64,000 nt of DNA from Allocoleopsis franciscana PCC 7113 (GCF_000317515.1 NC_019738.1:6598001-6662000), one strand, 5' to 3'; shown: positions 17,990 to 27,760, numbered from the stretch's first letter. The notes: generated by a model from the sequence alone, not told the origin. A program made the numbers and translations.

Positions 17990-19426
17990 ATGAACCGCCC
18001 CAACATTAACATTGTGTGGATTTGTGCTGATGACTTCACTCCAGATGTATGCGGTGCCTACGGTAATCAGCAAGTTCACACTCCTAATCTGGATCGGTTA
18101 GCATCGCAGGGGATCAGGTTTGATCGCGCCTATTGTTCTTGTCCACTTTCCACTCCCTCCAGGCAAGCTTTCTTTACAGGGAGATATCCCCGCAGCATTG
18201 GAGTTACCCTGTCCCGAACACCCTTACCTAAAAATGAGGTAACACTTCCGGTTCTCTTAAAAAGGGTTGGTTATCAAACGGCGGCCTTTGGCAAAACCCA
18301 CTACTATTTTCCCCGAAAGTATGAATACGATACCTGCGTCGATCTCAGCGAATATCAGGCATGGATTCAGCAGAAAGGCCGGCAACCTATTCCGCCCGAA
18401 ATTGACGTACTCGGTCATTGGCGACCCTTCCTCGATCCAGCCGCCGTTTGGCTCAACAGTGCCTGTAAACCTTATGGAGCCGTCGATGCAGATATGGCAG
18501 GTACATTCTATGCCTCAGAGGCGGCACGTTTTCTCCAGAGTACGGCTCAGCAACCCTTTTTTCTCTACGTCAGTTTCTATGAAACCCATTCCCCCTTCTG
18601 GTTTCCCGTTGAATTCCGAAACCGCCATACGGCTAGTGAATTTACGGTTCCCGAACTCACAGCCGAAGACTTCGAGCAAATTCCTGCCGTCTTTCGCAAC
18701 CTAACCAGGCCAGAAAAACGAGGCATCCAGGCTGCCTACTATACCTGTACTGAATTCATGGACAAGAACGTGGGATTGGTTTTGGAGGCTCTCGACCAAT
18801 CAGGTCATGCCGACAACACCCTCGTCATTTTCACCAGCGATCACGGTTACCTGCTTGGTCAGCATGGACGTTTCGAGAAGCACTGCTGTTTTGAAGGGGC
18901 TGTGCGTGTGGCTTTGCTCATGCGTTTTCCGGGTGTCATCGTATCAGGGCAAGCGTCGAACGCCTTGGTTGAACTTATTGATATTATCCCGACTATTTTT
19001 TCCTTATGCGATGTACCCATCCCCGACAATCTTCATGGACGTTCGTTTGAGAGAGTCTTGCAGGATGCAACGCAAGTACATCGCGAACAGGTGATCGTTG
19101 AATACGCCGACAACGCAGAGGCGATGATTCGCACGGAACGATGGAAGCTCATCTACTCTACTGGACGACGCAGGCGAAAAGATGGTTACGCACTGAATAG
19201 CTTTACCACAGAGCGATCGCTTCAACTGTACGATTTGGTGAATGATCCAGACGAGACCGAAAATTTGGCGGCTAAGACCGAACATTCCGATCTGGTTAAT
19301 GCCCTAATCGATCGGCTTGCCGACCACATGCGACGTACAGAACGAGACGCGCAGTCAGTTCCTTCCAGCCATGACAGCCATACTATCCTTGAATACTGTC
19401 TGCCACCGAAAGATGCTGACTTTTGA
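17990..19426 (+). CDS. Sulfatase, serine-type active site
   Basis: A 478-residue member of the alkaline-phosphatase-like sulfatases. Metal-binding acids appear in 'IVWICADDFTPDVCGAYG' (D14, D15) and 'FTSDHGYLLGQHG'. The active-site signature is 'LSTPSRQAFFTGRYP': the residue to be converted to formylglycine is Ser54 (S-T-P-S-R), not Cys, so it would need an anaerobic-type (radical SAM) maturase. It lacks a signal peptide, which suggests a cytoplasmic enzyme acting on sulfate esters such as sulfated sugars or choline sulfate; the substrate cannot be told. The C-terminal part has 'QLYDLVNDPDETENLA', common in iduronate- or choline-sulfatase-like enzymes. It is followed after 66 bases by glpK. 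Confidence 0.88.
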   Translation: MNRPNINIVWICADDFTPDVCGAYGNQQVHTPNLDRLASQGIRFDRAYCSCPLSTPSRQAFFTGRYPRSIGVTLSRTPLPKNEVTLPVLLKRVGYQTAAFGKTHYYFPRKYEYDTCVDLSEYQAWIQQKGRQPIPPEIDVLGHWRPFLDPAAVWLNSACKPYGAVDADMAGTFYASEAARFLQSTAQQPFFLYVSFYETHSPFWFPVEFRNRHTASEFTVPELTAEDFEQIPAVFRNLTRPEKRGIQAAYYTCTEFMDKNVGLVLEALDQSGHADNTLVIFTSDHGYLLGQHGRFEKHCCFEGAVRVALLMRFPGVIVSGQASNALVELIDIIPTIFSLCDVPIPDNLHGRSFERVLQDATQVHREQVIVEYADNAEAMIRTERWKLIYSTGRRRRKDGYALNSFTTERSLQLYDLVNDPDETENLAAKTEHSDLVNALIDRLADHMRRTERDAQSVPSSHDSHTILEYCLPPKDADF

Positions 19427-19492
19427 TAAGGGTCTAACATGGCGGGTGGAAACTATCAGTACTATATAGTACTAACAATCGCCAGCTAAACT

Positions 19493-21046
19493 ATGACCGA
19501 TCGCGCACCTGCCTATATTCTCGCCCTCGACCTTGGTACTACAGGCAATCGGGCGATTCTGTTCAATGCTGAAGGCGCAATTGTTAGCCAAGCGTATAAA
19601 GAACTAACTCAGTATTACCCGCAACCCGGTTGGTTAGAACATGACCCTAGAGCCATTTGGGACGATACGTTGTGGGCAATGCAGACAGCGTTGCAGAAGG
19701 CGGGGGTAGCCGCTTCTGCTGTTGCGGCAATCGGGATGAGTGTGCAGCGAGAAACCTGTTTGTTATGGGACAAAACTACAGGACGACCCTTACATAATGC
19801 GATTGTATGGCAGGATCGGCGTACAGCACCCCTATGCAATCAGTTGGCTGAGCAGGGTTATGCGGCTGAAATTAGCGATCGCACAGGCTTAATCCTCGAT
19901 GCCTACTTTTCTGCCACTAAGTTGGCTTGGTTACTAGAGCATATTCAACGACAGCAAGACCCCCCGATTGACCTCGATAACGTCCTGGCTGGAACCATTG
20001 ATACTTGGATTCTCTGGAACTTGACAGGAGGACAGGTTCATGCGACAGAACACAGTAATGCCAGCCGCACGATGTTGATGAATCTGGCAGAACAGCAATG
20101 GGATAGCAAGCTGTTAAAACTTTTTGGTATTCCAGGGCATCTGATGCCGAAGATTCAGCCAAGTTTGGGGTTGTTCGGTTACACCCAACCTGAGTTGTTG
20201 GGAAATGCGATACCGATTACCGCGATGTTGGGTGATCAGCAGTCGGCGTTATTTGCTCATGGTTGCAATCATCCCGGTTTGTTAAAGTGTACCTACGGGA
20301 CGGGCTGTTTTCTCATTGCTCACACAGGCGAACAGTTGCCGCTATCGCAAAATCAACTGCTTTCCACTATCGCTTGGACACAGCCAGAAATTGAGAGGGA
20401 AGTAGCCGGGGAAAATTCTCTTCATTCTCGTGATTACAAAGTTGGCTATGCCTTGGAAGGTAGTATTTTCACAACCGGAGCCTGTATTCAGTGGTTGCGA
20501 GATGGCATGAAGCTGATTACAGCGGCGGCGGATACAGAACTGATGGCGCAGCGAGTGGCAGATAACGGTGGCGTTTATTTTGTCCCGGCGCTTAGTGGAT
20601 TAGGTGCGCCCCACTGGGATATGAGTGCCAGAGGAGCATTCTTTGGCATTACCGGCGGAGTGCAGCGGGAACACATAGTGCGATCGGTACTAGAGGCGAT
20701 CGCATACCAAGTCAAAGAAGTCGTACAGGCCATGAATCAGGATACCAGTACCGAAATTGCTCGGTTAAAAGTAGATGGGGGAGCCTGTCAGAATAACTTC
20801 TTAATGCAATTTCAAGCGGATGTCTTGGGTATTCCTGTAGAACGTCCCAAGGTACTGGATGCCTCAGCTCAAGGAGCAGCCTTTGCGGCTGGCTTGGCGG
20901 TGGGATTTTGGCAAGATTACACGGCACTCACATCAAGCCGTCAAATTGATCGTGTTTTTCAGCCTGGGGAAGGGGTTACCCAGGCGCAGGGGTGTTTTCC
21001 CACCTGGCTCGAAGCGGTTAAAAGAGCTAAGCACTGGGCAAAATAA
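19493..21046 (+). CDS. glpK: Glycerol kinase
   Basis: Five hundred and seventeen residues of the FGGY kinase family. It phosphorylates glycerol with ATP to sn-glycerol 3-phosphate in the cytosol. Seen: phosphate motif 'ALDLGTTGNRAILF', 'GMSVQRETCLLWDKTTGRPLHNAIVWQDRR' split across the substrate site, 'GDQQSALFAHGC', the late 'VDGGACQNNFLMQFQADVLG' and 'GAAFAAGLAVGFW'. Between 'LLSTIAW' and 'VGYALEGSIF' about 23 extra residues occur compared with the usual enzyme; this is a loop insertion and does not break the frame. Same strand as the sulfatase, but a functional link is not evident. Confidence 0.93.
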   Translation: MTDRAPAYILALDLGTTGNRAILFNAEGAIVSQAYKELTQYYPQPGWLEHDPRAIWDDTLWAMQTALQKAGVAASAVAAIGMSVQRETCLLWDKTTGRPLHNAIVWQDRRTAPLCNQLAEQGYAAEISDRTGLILDAYFSATKLAWLLEHIQRQQDPPIDLDNVLAGTIDTWILWNLTGGQVHATEHSNASRTMLMNLAEQQWDSKLLKLFGIPGHLMPKIQPSLGLFGYTQPELLGNAIPITAMLGDQQSALFAHGCNHPGLLKCTYGTGCFLIAHTGEQLPLSQNQLLSTIAWTQPEIEREVAGENSLHSRDYKVGYALEGSIFTTGACIQWLRDGMKLITAAADTELMAQRVADNGGVYFVPALSGLGAPHWDMSARGAFFGITGGVQREHIVRSVLEAIAYQVKEVVQAMNQDTSTEIARLKVDGGACQNNFLMQFQADVLGIPVERPKVLDASAQGAAFAAGLAVGFWQDYTALTSSRQIDRVFQPGEGVTQAQGCFPTWLEAVKRAKHWAK

Positions 21047-21089
21047 TACTCTTAGAGAACGTCAAGGTGTGGCAGTATGAGAGATAGTC

Positions 21090-21302
21090 TCAACGGCTTT
21101 GCCTGTTGCCTGGATGGCTTTGAACACCACGATCTGTTCTAATTTCTCTGAGCAAGATAAACAGCTTGATTCTTGCTGCGCCATGAATGCCATGTTGATC
21201 AGCAAAGCGCTGAATATCTTGCATCTCTTCTGGGGTGAATCCGGTTGCAGGGTGGTGTGGCGTGGGAAATAGGTTTTCGTTAGACTTCGTTTCAATACTC
21301 AT
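21090..21302 (-). CDS. Small soluble protein, unknown
   Basis: Seventy residues from ATG 21302, which has an excellent ribosome site (AGGAGAGGGAAATCA then ATG); the longer start at 21326 has none. The core 'FTPEEMQDIQRFADQHGIHG' plus 'ARIKLFILLREI' looks like a helical pair with good coding character. The last dozen residues are less regular and could reflect a frame disturbance. No family recognised. Convergent with glpK. Confidence 0.5.
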   Translation of the reverse strand: MSIETKSNENLFPTPHHPATGFTPEEMQDIQRFADQHGIHGAARIKLFILLREIRTDRGVQSHPGNRQSR

Positions 21303-21601
21303 TGATTTCCCTCTCCTACTAATCACGATTAATCATTCGCTTTCAGAGAAACTTTGGCATAGTTTGCCCTTCACCGATTTCTTAAAACCGTTGTTCTCAA
21401 AATCCTTGGTTTATGAGTGCCTATATTTCTCAATCTGTTTAATTTAATTCTAACAGAGATAAAATGAATTTTGGTCTAACCAAAACATAGCTTATTCAAA
21501 TTGAGCCTAGTGAATTTTAGTGTTAATTGTGAAGAACAGCAGTGCTTGATTTATTGAACGAATAAGCAATTATTAGGAATATCCTGCTAAAAAATGAAAT
21601 T

Positions 21602-21687
21602 TTCACAAATTCTTCACACTCATTTCATAGACTCAAAACTACTGCTTATATGCCCTCACCTTTGGAAGATCGGGGAGGGCATTTTTT
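21602..21687 (+). ncRNA. Candidate small RNA unit A: 11-bp-spaced direct repeats plus terminator
   Basis: TTCACA occurs at 21602 and 21613, exactly 11 bases apart, as in binding sites of OmpR/PhoB-type regulators. Then follows a hairpin (21650-21682, ATGCCCTC paired with GAGGGCAT, one more mismatched extension) and six T. No gene lies upstream to be terminated on this strand, so the hairpin probably ends its own short transcript of about 40-70 bases. Confidence 0.45.
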
Positions 21688-21726
21688 CATAAAAATTCTC
21701 ATGCTGTTGATGTTCTCGTTGCCTAT

Positions 21727-21823
21727 TTCACAAAAATTTCACAACCGATTAGTACATTGTTAGTTGGAAGCTTTTGGACTACTAATTTGCCCTCCTTCCG
21801 TGCTTGGGGGGCAGTTTTTTTTT
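21727..21823 (+). ncRNA. Candidate small RNA unit B: second copy of the same design
   Basis: TTCACA occurs at 21727 and 21738 (again 11 bases apart). The hairpin TGCCCTCC/GGGGGGCA (21788-21813) is followed by G and nine T. The order of parts and the TGCCCTC 5' arm match unit A, while the sequence between differs, which suggests an old tandem duplication. Confidence 0.45.
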
Positions 21824-21907
21824 CTTACTTCCATCCCAAAGCTCAGACGACCGTCTAACGAGGCTCATTGTAAGGAACTGGTAGATGCCCCTTGGCAAGG
21901 ATGTATA

Positions 21908-21963
21908 GCAGAAGGCAGAAGGCAGAAGGCAGAAGGCAGAAGGCAGAAGGCAGAAGGCAGAAG
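21908..21963. repeat. Heptanucleotide tandem repeat (STRR type), GCAGAAG x 8
   Basis: Eight perfect head-to-tail copies of GCAGAAG. Short tandem heptamers of this sort are a known feature of filamentous cyanobacteria and vary in copy number. It lies between genes. Confidence 0.95.
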
Positions 21964-22174
21964 CTTTGATGTTGATTACTGGTAAGTGGTCGCTCTCGTC
22001 CGTTAAAGAAAGTCCTAACCTTTATGACGACAGCTATAAATCATTGTGAGTGGTAGCAGAAAAATTGTGTAATCTGTATTTTTAGAACTGTTGTGCTTAC
22101 CCTTTGAGGCAATGCCTTACGTTTGAGCGCCTACTACACAACTGGGCAATTATTCTGGCTCGACTTGCTCACGT

Positions 22175-22630
22175 CTAGCGCTTCGCAAAGATTCCCAATC
22201 CGATATAACAAGACGGTAGTGAGCATTTTTCCATTCTCACCGTGATCTGATATCTGTCCTCAGATGGTGGCTTAAAGGTGACGACAGCAACAGGATCAGC
22301 CGTGGGAGTAACCATAATGCTTTTGCCATCCTTGTCTTTGATCGCCAGCCGAATCTGATCACAATTGCGATCGCACACCGCGACGAAACTATACTCGCGA
22401 TTCGGATAGAGCATTACTGTCTTGGGGGCTTCGGCTTTGCGAGCCAACTTCGTCACATTAGGAGGGAACGATAGCTGATAGCCCTCATCCTTTGCCGTTT
22501 TAATGGCGTGTTGAAGCTGATTATTCACTTCTTGCTCATATTGCTCTAGAGGTCGAGCGGTTGCCGCTCTATTGAGCACAGTGCTAAACAGCACAGCGAT
22601 TGTCAGAAAAATGAGAGGCTTAATCTTCAT
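22175..22630 (-). CDS. Exported protein, unknown
   Basis: One hundred and fifty-one residues from ATG 22630, chosen because the signal peptide ('PLIFLTIAVLFSTVLN') begins directly after it; a longer frame to 22690 adds residues without meaning. The mature part has an all-beta look and four cysteines in two close pairs ('CDRNC' and 'CSLPSC'), probably disulfide-bonded in the periplasm. 'YQITVRMEKC' precedes the second pair. No family recognised. Confidence 0.65.
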   Translation of the reverse strand: MKIKPLIFLTIAVLFSTVLNRAATARPLEQYEQEVNNQLQHAIKTAKDEGYQLSFPPNVTKLARKAEAPKTVMLYPNREYSFVAVCDRNCDQIRLAIKDKDGKSIMVTPTADPVAVVTFKPPSEDRYQITVRMEKCSLPSCYIGLGIFAKR

Positions 22631-22846
22631 TGTATTTTTTGGCTTTTCTAAACATCTGTAAACGTGTCCATGACAGGAGATTTTATCCACAGTACACAGT
22701 AGATTGAAACATGCCTATATGGCGCAATCCCCCAGAAACCACCGTCATATTGTAGGGGCAACGATGAGTCTGTTAAAGTTTCCCTGCGCCCGGTCGTTGA
22801 AGCAATCTCAATAACGTACTCGCTAGCCTCCATAACTGACAACTCT

Positions 22847-23956
22847 CTAAACGGTTCTTAAACGCTGATTGACGAGTTCAGTGGCTAGCTGAATCGCCGC
22901 TTTCATACTTGTGGCATTGGCAATACCTTGACCTGCAATATCAAACGCCGTACCGTGATCGGGAGAAGTCCGCACAAAGGGTAGACCAATGGTGGTGTTG
23001 ATCGCTCGGTCAAATGCCATAAGTTTGACAGGAATTAAGCCTTGGTCATGGTAAAGCGCCAGATAGGCATCCGGGAGATTGGGGATTTGAGATGTTGGGT
23101 CTTGGATGGAAGATCCGTACCACGCTTGCCCAGCCTTGACCCAAAGTGTATCAGGTGGGACAGGCCCATCAAGCCGTAATTTAGGACGTGAAAGGCGCTC
23201 TTGTTCTAACCAAGGAATTAACCAATCTTGCTCTTCACGACCCAATTGTCCTTGCTCCCCACTATGAGGATTTAAGCCAGAAATCGCAATCCGGGGTGTC
23301 TCGACGCCAAAATCAACCCGCAAGCACTCCACGAGCAAGTCCAGTTTTTTGCTCATTAATTCCGGCGTTAGGGTGTCTGGGACTTGACAAAGGGGAATGT
23401 GTGTGGTTACCAGAAGAGTGCGAAGTAACCAATCGGTGTGAGGCGATCGCGCTACAAATAACATCCCAAATCGCTCAACTCCGGCATACTTTGCCAGAAC
23501 TTCAGTTTGTCCGGGATAATCATGTCCTGCGGCCTTCCATAATGACTTGGCAATCGGGGCGGTGACGATGCCATCAAACTCACCTGCAAGAGTACCTGCG
23601 ATCGCCTTTTCTAAATAGGCAAAACTTGCCGCACCACTCGCCGCCGTTCCAACACCTGCCGTAATTTGATGCTCAATTAACTTGTCTAACTCAATATCGA
23701 CAATCGATAAGTGTTCTGGATCAACCAATGCCTCTTGATTTTCCAGGGTTTGCCGCAGTTGGGTGTAGGTGGTTTGCAAAAGCGATGGACTGCCAATGAC
23801 CGTAATTTCACAATTGTTCGTTACTTTTGGGTCTGCCAATGCCTTGAGGATCACTTCTGGGCCAATTCCTGCTGGGTCTCCTAATGTAACCGCTAAGCGA
23901 GGACACTCTGGCTGTGAGCGGTTTTTTTGTGTAAAGAAAGTTTTCTCGGTCTTCAT
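22847..23956 (-). CDS. pdxA: 4-hydroxythreonine-4-phosphate dehydrogenase
   Basis: PdxA oxidises 4-phosphohydroxy-L-threonine with NAD in the pyridoxal phosphate pathway. Seen: '[22 protein letters not shown]' split over the start of the domain, '[24 protein letters not shown]' with metal His, '[19 protein letters not shown]', and the late '[11 protein letters not shown]' and '[16 protein letters not shown]' with the other metal ligands. The frame is open to 24217, but homology starts near '[10 protein letters not shown]', so ATG 23956 (369 residues) is preferred. Divergent from petM. Confidence 0.92.
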   Translation of the reverse strand: MKTEKTFFTQKNRSQPECPRLAVTLGDPAGIGPEVILKALADPKVTNNCEITVIGSPSLLQTTYTQLRQTLENQEALVDPEHLSIVDIELDKLIEHQITAGVGTAASGAASFAYLEKAIAGTLAGEFDGIVTAPIAKSLWKAAGHDYPGQTEVLAKYAGVERFGMLFVARSPHTDWLLRTLLVTTHIPLCQVPDTLTPELMSKKLDLLVECLRVDFGVETPRIAISGLNPHSGEQGQLGREEQDWLIPWLEQERLSRPKLRLDGPVPPDTLWVKAGQAWYGSSIQDPTSQIPNLPDAYLALYHDQGLIPVKLMAFDRAINTTIGLPFVRTSPDHGTAFDIAGQGIANATSMKAAIQLATELVNQRLRTV

Positions 23957-24238
23957 TTTAAATATTCCCCAATTCGGTGCGACGACAACCATTTCTAACG
24001 TCTTTTCCTTTCTTATTGACTGCCGTGCTGTTCTAAAATACACCCTATGGGTCTGGATGCCTTTTAACGCATCTGGTTCCAAGCGGGATGAGAGAGATGA
24101 CTGATCAGGGTTTAAGCTCTCTATATTGATCCAACGGCTTGGCGATCGCGCTACGCACACGCTTGGTAAATACCTTTGCCCCTTGGGGTGATCACCCTTT
24201 GACACACACTTTACCAATCCATTAGGAGATTAAAAAAA

Positions 24239-24349
24239 ATGAGCGGTGAGATGTTTAACGCAGCAGTATTGTCTTTTACCCTGATTTTGGTCGGTTTGGG
24301 CTTGGGCTTTTTACTGCTCAAAATCCAGGGAGGCGAGGAGGAAGCTTAA
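24239..24349 (+). CDS. petM: Cytochrome b6-f complex subunit PetM
   Basis: A 36-residue single-span protein starting '[16 protein letters not shown]', with a hydrophobic helix and ending '[12 protein letters not shown]'. This is the well-known PetM sequence, a small subunit of the thylakoid cytochrome b6-f complex that helps hold the dimer. ATG 24239 has AGGAG at good spacing. It is too short for usual ORF cut-offs. It lies upstream of the ycf39-type gene. Confidence 0.95.
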   Translation: MSGEMFNAAVLSFTLILVGLGLGFLLLKIQGGEEEA

Positions 24350-24536
24350 GGGTTTGGCCGATGTGAGGTTAGCAGGGCAAGCCAGAGTAACGCTTGGTTC
24401 TGTGCCTCCATCGGCCTTCTGCCAAACTAGGGTTTTGGCAAGGTTAGAGTGCTTTGAGTGACTTTTACATGGAATCGATCACCGATTTCTGATAAGATTA
24501 TTGAGAAAGTTTAAGATTCTTTACTAAAATTCCTTG

Positions 24537-25511
24537 ATGAACTTGTTGGTCGTAGGTGCAACTGGCACCCTGGGAAGACAGGTGGTTCGTCGTGCACTCG
24601 ACGAAGGCCATCAGGTCCGATGTTTGGTACGCAGTCCCAGAAAAGCTGCCTTTCTCAAAGAATGGGGAGCCGAACTGGTACAAGGAGATCTCACTGCCCC
24701 CGAAACTTTGAAACCCGCCCTCGAAGGAGTCACGGCTGTCATTGATGCGGCAACATCAAGAGCGACAGACTCTCTCACCATTAAGCAGGTGGATTGGGAC
24801 GGCAAAGTTTCATTGATTCAAGCCGCAGCGACGGCGGGTGTTGAACGCTTTATTTTCTTCTCAATTCTAGATGCTCAAAATTTTCCCAATGTCCCGCTGA
24901 TGGAAATCAAGCGGTGTACGGAACTGTTCTTGGCTGAATCGGGATTGAACTACACGATTTTACGACCCTGTGGCTTTATGCAAGGTCTAATTGGTCAGTA
25001 CGCCATTCCGATTTTAGACAAACAGGCGGTTTGGATTACTGGGGAAAGTTCTCCCATTGCTTATATGGACACTCAAGATGTTGCCAAATTTGCGGTTCGC
25101 GCCCTTGAGGTTCCAGAAACTGTAAATAAGTCCTTTCCCGTAGTGGGCACTAGGGCTTGGGGAGCTTATGAGATTATCCGCCTGTGTGAGCGATTGTCCG
25201 GGAAAGAAGCCAAAATTGCGCGACTGCCTCTGAATTTGCTGCGGGCTGTGCGCCAGATTCTCAGGTTTTTTCAGTGGGGCTGGAATGTATCGGATCGCTT
25301 AGCCTTTACCGAAGTGTTGGCAAACGGGAAACCCCTGGATGCTCCAATGGATGAAGTTTACGAAGTATTAGGTCTAAATCCTAAAGAAACAACAACCTTA
25401 GAAGCTTACCTGCAAGACTACTTCAGCCGAATTATGAAAAAGCTCAAGGAGATCGAATTCGAGAAAGACAAAGCGAAAAAGAAGAAGAAGACTCCCTTTA
25501 AAACTCAGTAA
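24537..25511 (+). CDS. ycf39: Ycf39-like NAD(P)-binding protein (atypical SDR)
   Basis: Three hundred and twenty-four residues from ATG 24537. The N-terminal Rossmann motif is 'LLVVGATGTLGRQVVRRALDEG', followed by 'VRCLVRSPRKAAFL' and 'GAELVQGDL' of the NmrA-like atypical short-chain dehydrogenases. The family member Ycf39 (HCF244 in plants) takes part in photosystem II assembly, helping to load chlorophyll on D1. The C-terminus is a lysine-rich tail ('KDKAKKKKKTPFK') longer than in most homologues. Position after petM agrees with a thylakoid role. Confidence 0.88.
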   Translation: MNLLVVGATGTLGRQVVRRALDEGHQVRCLVRSPRKAAFLKEWGAELVQGDLTAPETLKPALEGVTAVIDAATSRATDSLTIKQVDWDGKVSLIQAAATAGVERFIFFSILDAQNFPNVPLMEIKRCTELFLAESGLNYTILRPCGFMQGLIGQYAIPILDKQAVWITGESSPIAYMDTQDVAKFAVRALEVPETVNKSFPVVGTRAWGAYEIIRLCERLSGKEAKIARLPLNLLRAVRQILRFFQWGWNVSDRLAFTEVLANGKPLDAPMDEVYEVLGLNPKETTTLEAYLQDYFSRIMKKLKEIEFEKDKAKKKKKTPFKTQ

Positions 25512-25769
25512 AGGATGTTTTGACACACAAAAGGCGATTATCATATATCAAGATAAAATAAGTTGATAAGCAAAAATACTGGATTCCTTGCTCAAGGCAT
25601 TCCCTGAAAAAGGCATAGGAGTGATGGTTGAGTGCTACTACTCTCCACTCCGTGCCTCTTTACGTAGTCGCTCTTGTAGTGAACCGTTGGTAGAGTATTG
25701 CCAGGGAACGTCCTTGTTTAAGGTCACACCAAAGCGCTAGTTCAGTTTACTTGACCCCGACGCAGACTG

Positions 25770-26693
25770 GTGAGCATACCCAAAGCAGGCATCATTTACA
25801 ACGATCTTAAACCCGTAGCTTGTCGCCTTGCCGTAGAGTTGCAAGACAAATTGAGTGCGGCGGGTTGGGACGTTTATATGACGACAGGAGTCGGAGGAAT
25901 TCTGGGTTATTCACGCCCTGATTCACCGATTTGTCATACGCCAATTGATAAGTTGGCACCTCCTGGTTTTGATGAAAAGATGACCTTTGCGATCGCTTTG
26001 GGAGGAGATGGTACAGTTTTAGCCGCGTTTCGCCAGGTTGCTCCCTATGGTATCCCGTTGCTCACCATCAATACGGGTCACATGGGTTTCTTAACTGAGG
26101 CTTATGTGAACGAGTTGCCTCATGTTTTGGAAAAGTTACTAGGGGGAGATTATGAGATTGAAGAGCGGACGATGCTGTCGGTTCAGGTTGTTCGCAAGGA
26201 AGCGATTTGGTGGGAAGCGCTGTGCTTGAATGAGATGGTACTCCATCGAGAGCCGTTGACCTGTATGTGCCATTTTGAGATTCAAATTGGGCATCATGCC
26301 TTGGTGGATATTGCAGCAGATGGGGTAATTCTCTCAACACCAACTGGCTCGACGGCTTATGCGCTCAGTGCTGGGGGCGCGGTGGTGACACCTGGGGTGC
26401 CGGTGTTACAATTAGTGCCCATTTGTCCTCACTCGTTGGCGTCTAGGGCATTGGTATTTGCGGATAGTGAACCAGTGGCGATTTTTCCGGCAGCACCCAA
26501 TCAGCTAATTTTGGTGGTGGATGGTAATGCCGGGTGCTATGTGTTGCCGGATGATAGTGTCAAGGTTGAGCGATCGCACTATACGGCTCGGTTCATCCGC
26601 TTGCAACCCCCAGAGTTTTTCCGAATCTTACGCGAAAAATTAGGTTGGGGTTTACCTCATATTGCCAAACCTACGTCGGTAGAATTGCCGTAG
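25770..26693 (+). CDS. nadK: NAD kinase
   Basis: Three hundred and seven residues. NadK makes NADP from NAD with ATP or polyphosphate. Seen: '[15 protein letters not shown]' (GGDG at 78-81), '[12 protein letters not shown]', '[21 protein letters not shown]' split over the substrate loop, and 'VVDGNAG'. The start is GTG 25770 without a clear ribosome site; no better start is seen. Cyanobacteria usually have two NAD kinases; this looks like the one with the short N-terminus. Confidence 0.93.
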   Translation: MSIPKAGIIYNDLKPVACRLAVELQDKLSAAGWDVYMTTGVGGILGYSRPDSPICHTPIDKLAPPGFDEKMTFAIALGGDGTVLAAFRQVAPYGIPLLTINTGHMGFLTEAYVNELPHVLEKLLGGDYEIEERTMLSVQVVRKEAIWWEALCLNEMVLHREPLTCMCHFEIQIGHHALVDIAADGVILSTPTGSTAYALSAGGAVVTPGVPVLQLVPICPHSLASRALVFADSEPVAIFPAAPNQLILVVDGNAGCYVLPDDSVKVERSHYTARFIRLQPPEFFRILREKLGWGLPHIAKPTSVELP

Positions 26694-26848
26694 AGAGAAA
26701 TTCTCTCAGGCTGAACCCCTGACTCCAAAACTTCTTCAAACTCAAAACCTTTTCAATAATTTATTTTTGAGTTTTAGTAAAACTGGAGAGACAGTTGATT
26801 CTTCAAGGGGACTATCATTAACAAGATGTGAGCGGGAAATCCCCCTGA

Positions 26849-27697
26849 ATTGAAAGTTCCCTCAAATTTCCGGGTCGTGTCGGTTGTGTCAAGGCTAGGT
26901 TACATAGAGAGATTGAAGGGACTATCAAAACAGTAACAATCAGTCAGAACCCATCAAGAAAGTACTATGCGTCTATTTTGGTGGAACTAGAGGGTGACTA
27001 TCCAACACCGCACACTAACGGAAAAATTGCAGGCATAGACTTAGGAATTAAGGATTTTGCTATTGTTCACGATGGTGTTAAAACTTCCAAATTTGCGAAC
27101 CCAAGACATTTGGGTAAACATGAACGCAACCTCAAACGGAAACAACAAAAGTTAGCTAGAAAAGAGAAAGGGAGTAAATCAAGGGATAAAGCTAGAAAAT
27201 TAGTAGCTAGGGTTCACGAACGAGTCAGTAATGTTCGTCAGGATTTTCTACACAAGCTTTCCCGAAAGCTCGTTGACGACAACCAAGTCATCGTAGTCGA
27301 AAGTCTTCATGTCAAAGGCATGGTTCGTAATCACAAATTAGCCAAAGCTATTTCTGATGTCGGTTGGGGAATGTTTGTCAATTTCTTGCAGTATAAGCTA
27401 GACCGTGAAGGTAAAGTACTTGTAGAAATAGACAGATGGTTCCCCAGCTCAAAACTCTGCTCAAATTGTCATTATCAAATAAGCGAGATGCCACTAGAAG
27501 TTAGAGCTTGGACTTGTCCGAGTTGCGGCACTCACCATGATAGGGACGAAAATGCGTCTCAAAATATTAGAGCAGAAGGAATCAGAATGCTATCGGTCTT
27601 AGGAACTAGGACTGCTGCTGACGGAGGGGATGTGAGTCCAAAGCTTGGACGCAAGTCTAAGTTGACGCAATCCCCCGTGAAATCAGAAACTGCCTGA
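26849..27697 (+). pseudogene. tnpB: IS200/IS605-family TnpB, 5'-truncated
   Basis: The frame is open from 26849, after a TGA, to 27697. It encodes the C-terminal two thirds of a TnpB RNA-guided nuclease: OrfB segment ('ARLHREIEGTIKTVTIS'), RuvC Asp in 'GIDLGIKDFAIV', Glu in 'VVESLHVKGM', the four-Cys zinc finger 'CSNCHY...CPSCG', and the last Asp in 'HDRDENASQNI'. The first ~130-150 residues are missing, and upstream DNA keeps only shreds of the preceding region in mixed frames. The three RuvC acids are intact, but without the N-terminus it is unlikely to work. No TnpA is present. Confidence 0.85.
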
Positions 27698-27760
27698 GAG
27701 CGAAGCTCACTGGCAGTAGTTCATAATTCTTCAAGCATCAGTCTTCAGGCGGATTCTCCT
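27691..27760 (+). mobile_element. Right end of the IS605-type element, hairpin
   Basis: TGCC-T-GAG and CTC-ACT-GGCA form a nested hairpin (27691-27715) that contains the tnpB stop codon, followed by AGTAGTTCATAATTC. A hairpin at or just after the tnpB stop is the usual right-end structure, and this region also forms the 3' part of the guide (omega) RNA in active elements. The left end could not be found. Confidence 0.55.

Larger units (their letters stand above)
21303..22174. other. Long intergenic region with two small transcription units and a heptamer repeat
   Basis: The region has no convincing protein gene. It holds two successive direct-repeat-plus-terminator units (21602-21687 and 21727-21823) and an eight-copy heptamer repeat (21908-21963), each listed on its own. 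Confidence 0.6.

Noticed and set aside
21908-21963. GCAGAAG repeat as a possible CRISPR array
   Set aside because: Pure 7-base tandem repeat without spacers; no cas genes in the window.
22648-22842. 64-codon frame between pdxA and the exported protein gene
   Set aside because: No ribosome site and no family; more likely the intergenic leader between two minus-strand genes.
24537-25511. Ycf39-type gene as a recent relative of the NmrA-like part of the NOS
   Set aside because: Both belong to the same broad fold, but the NOS part lacks the GxxGxxG motif and shares no extended motif, so no special relation can be claimed.
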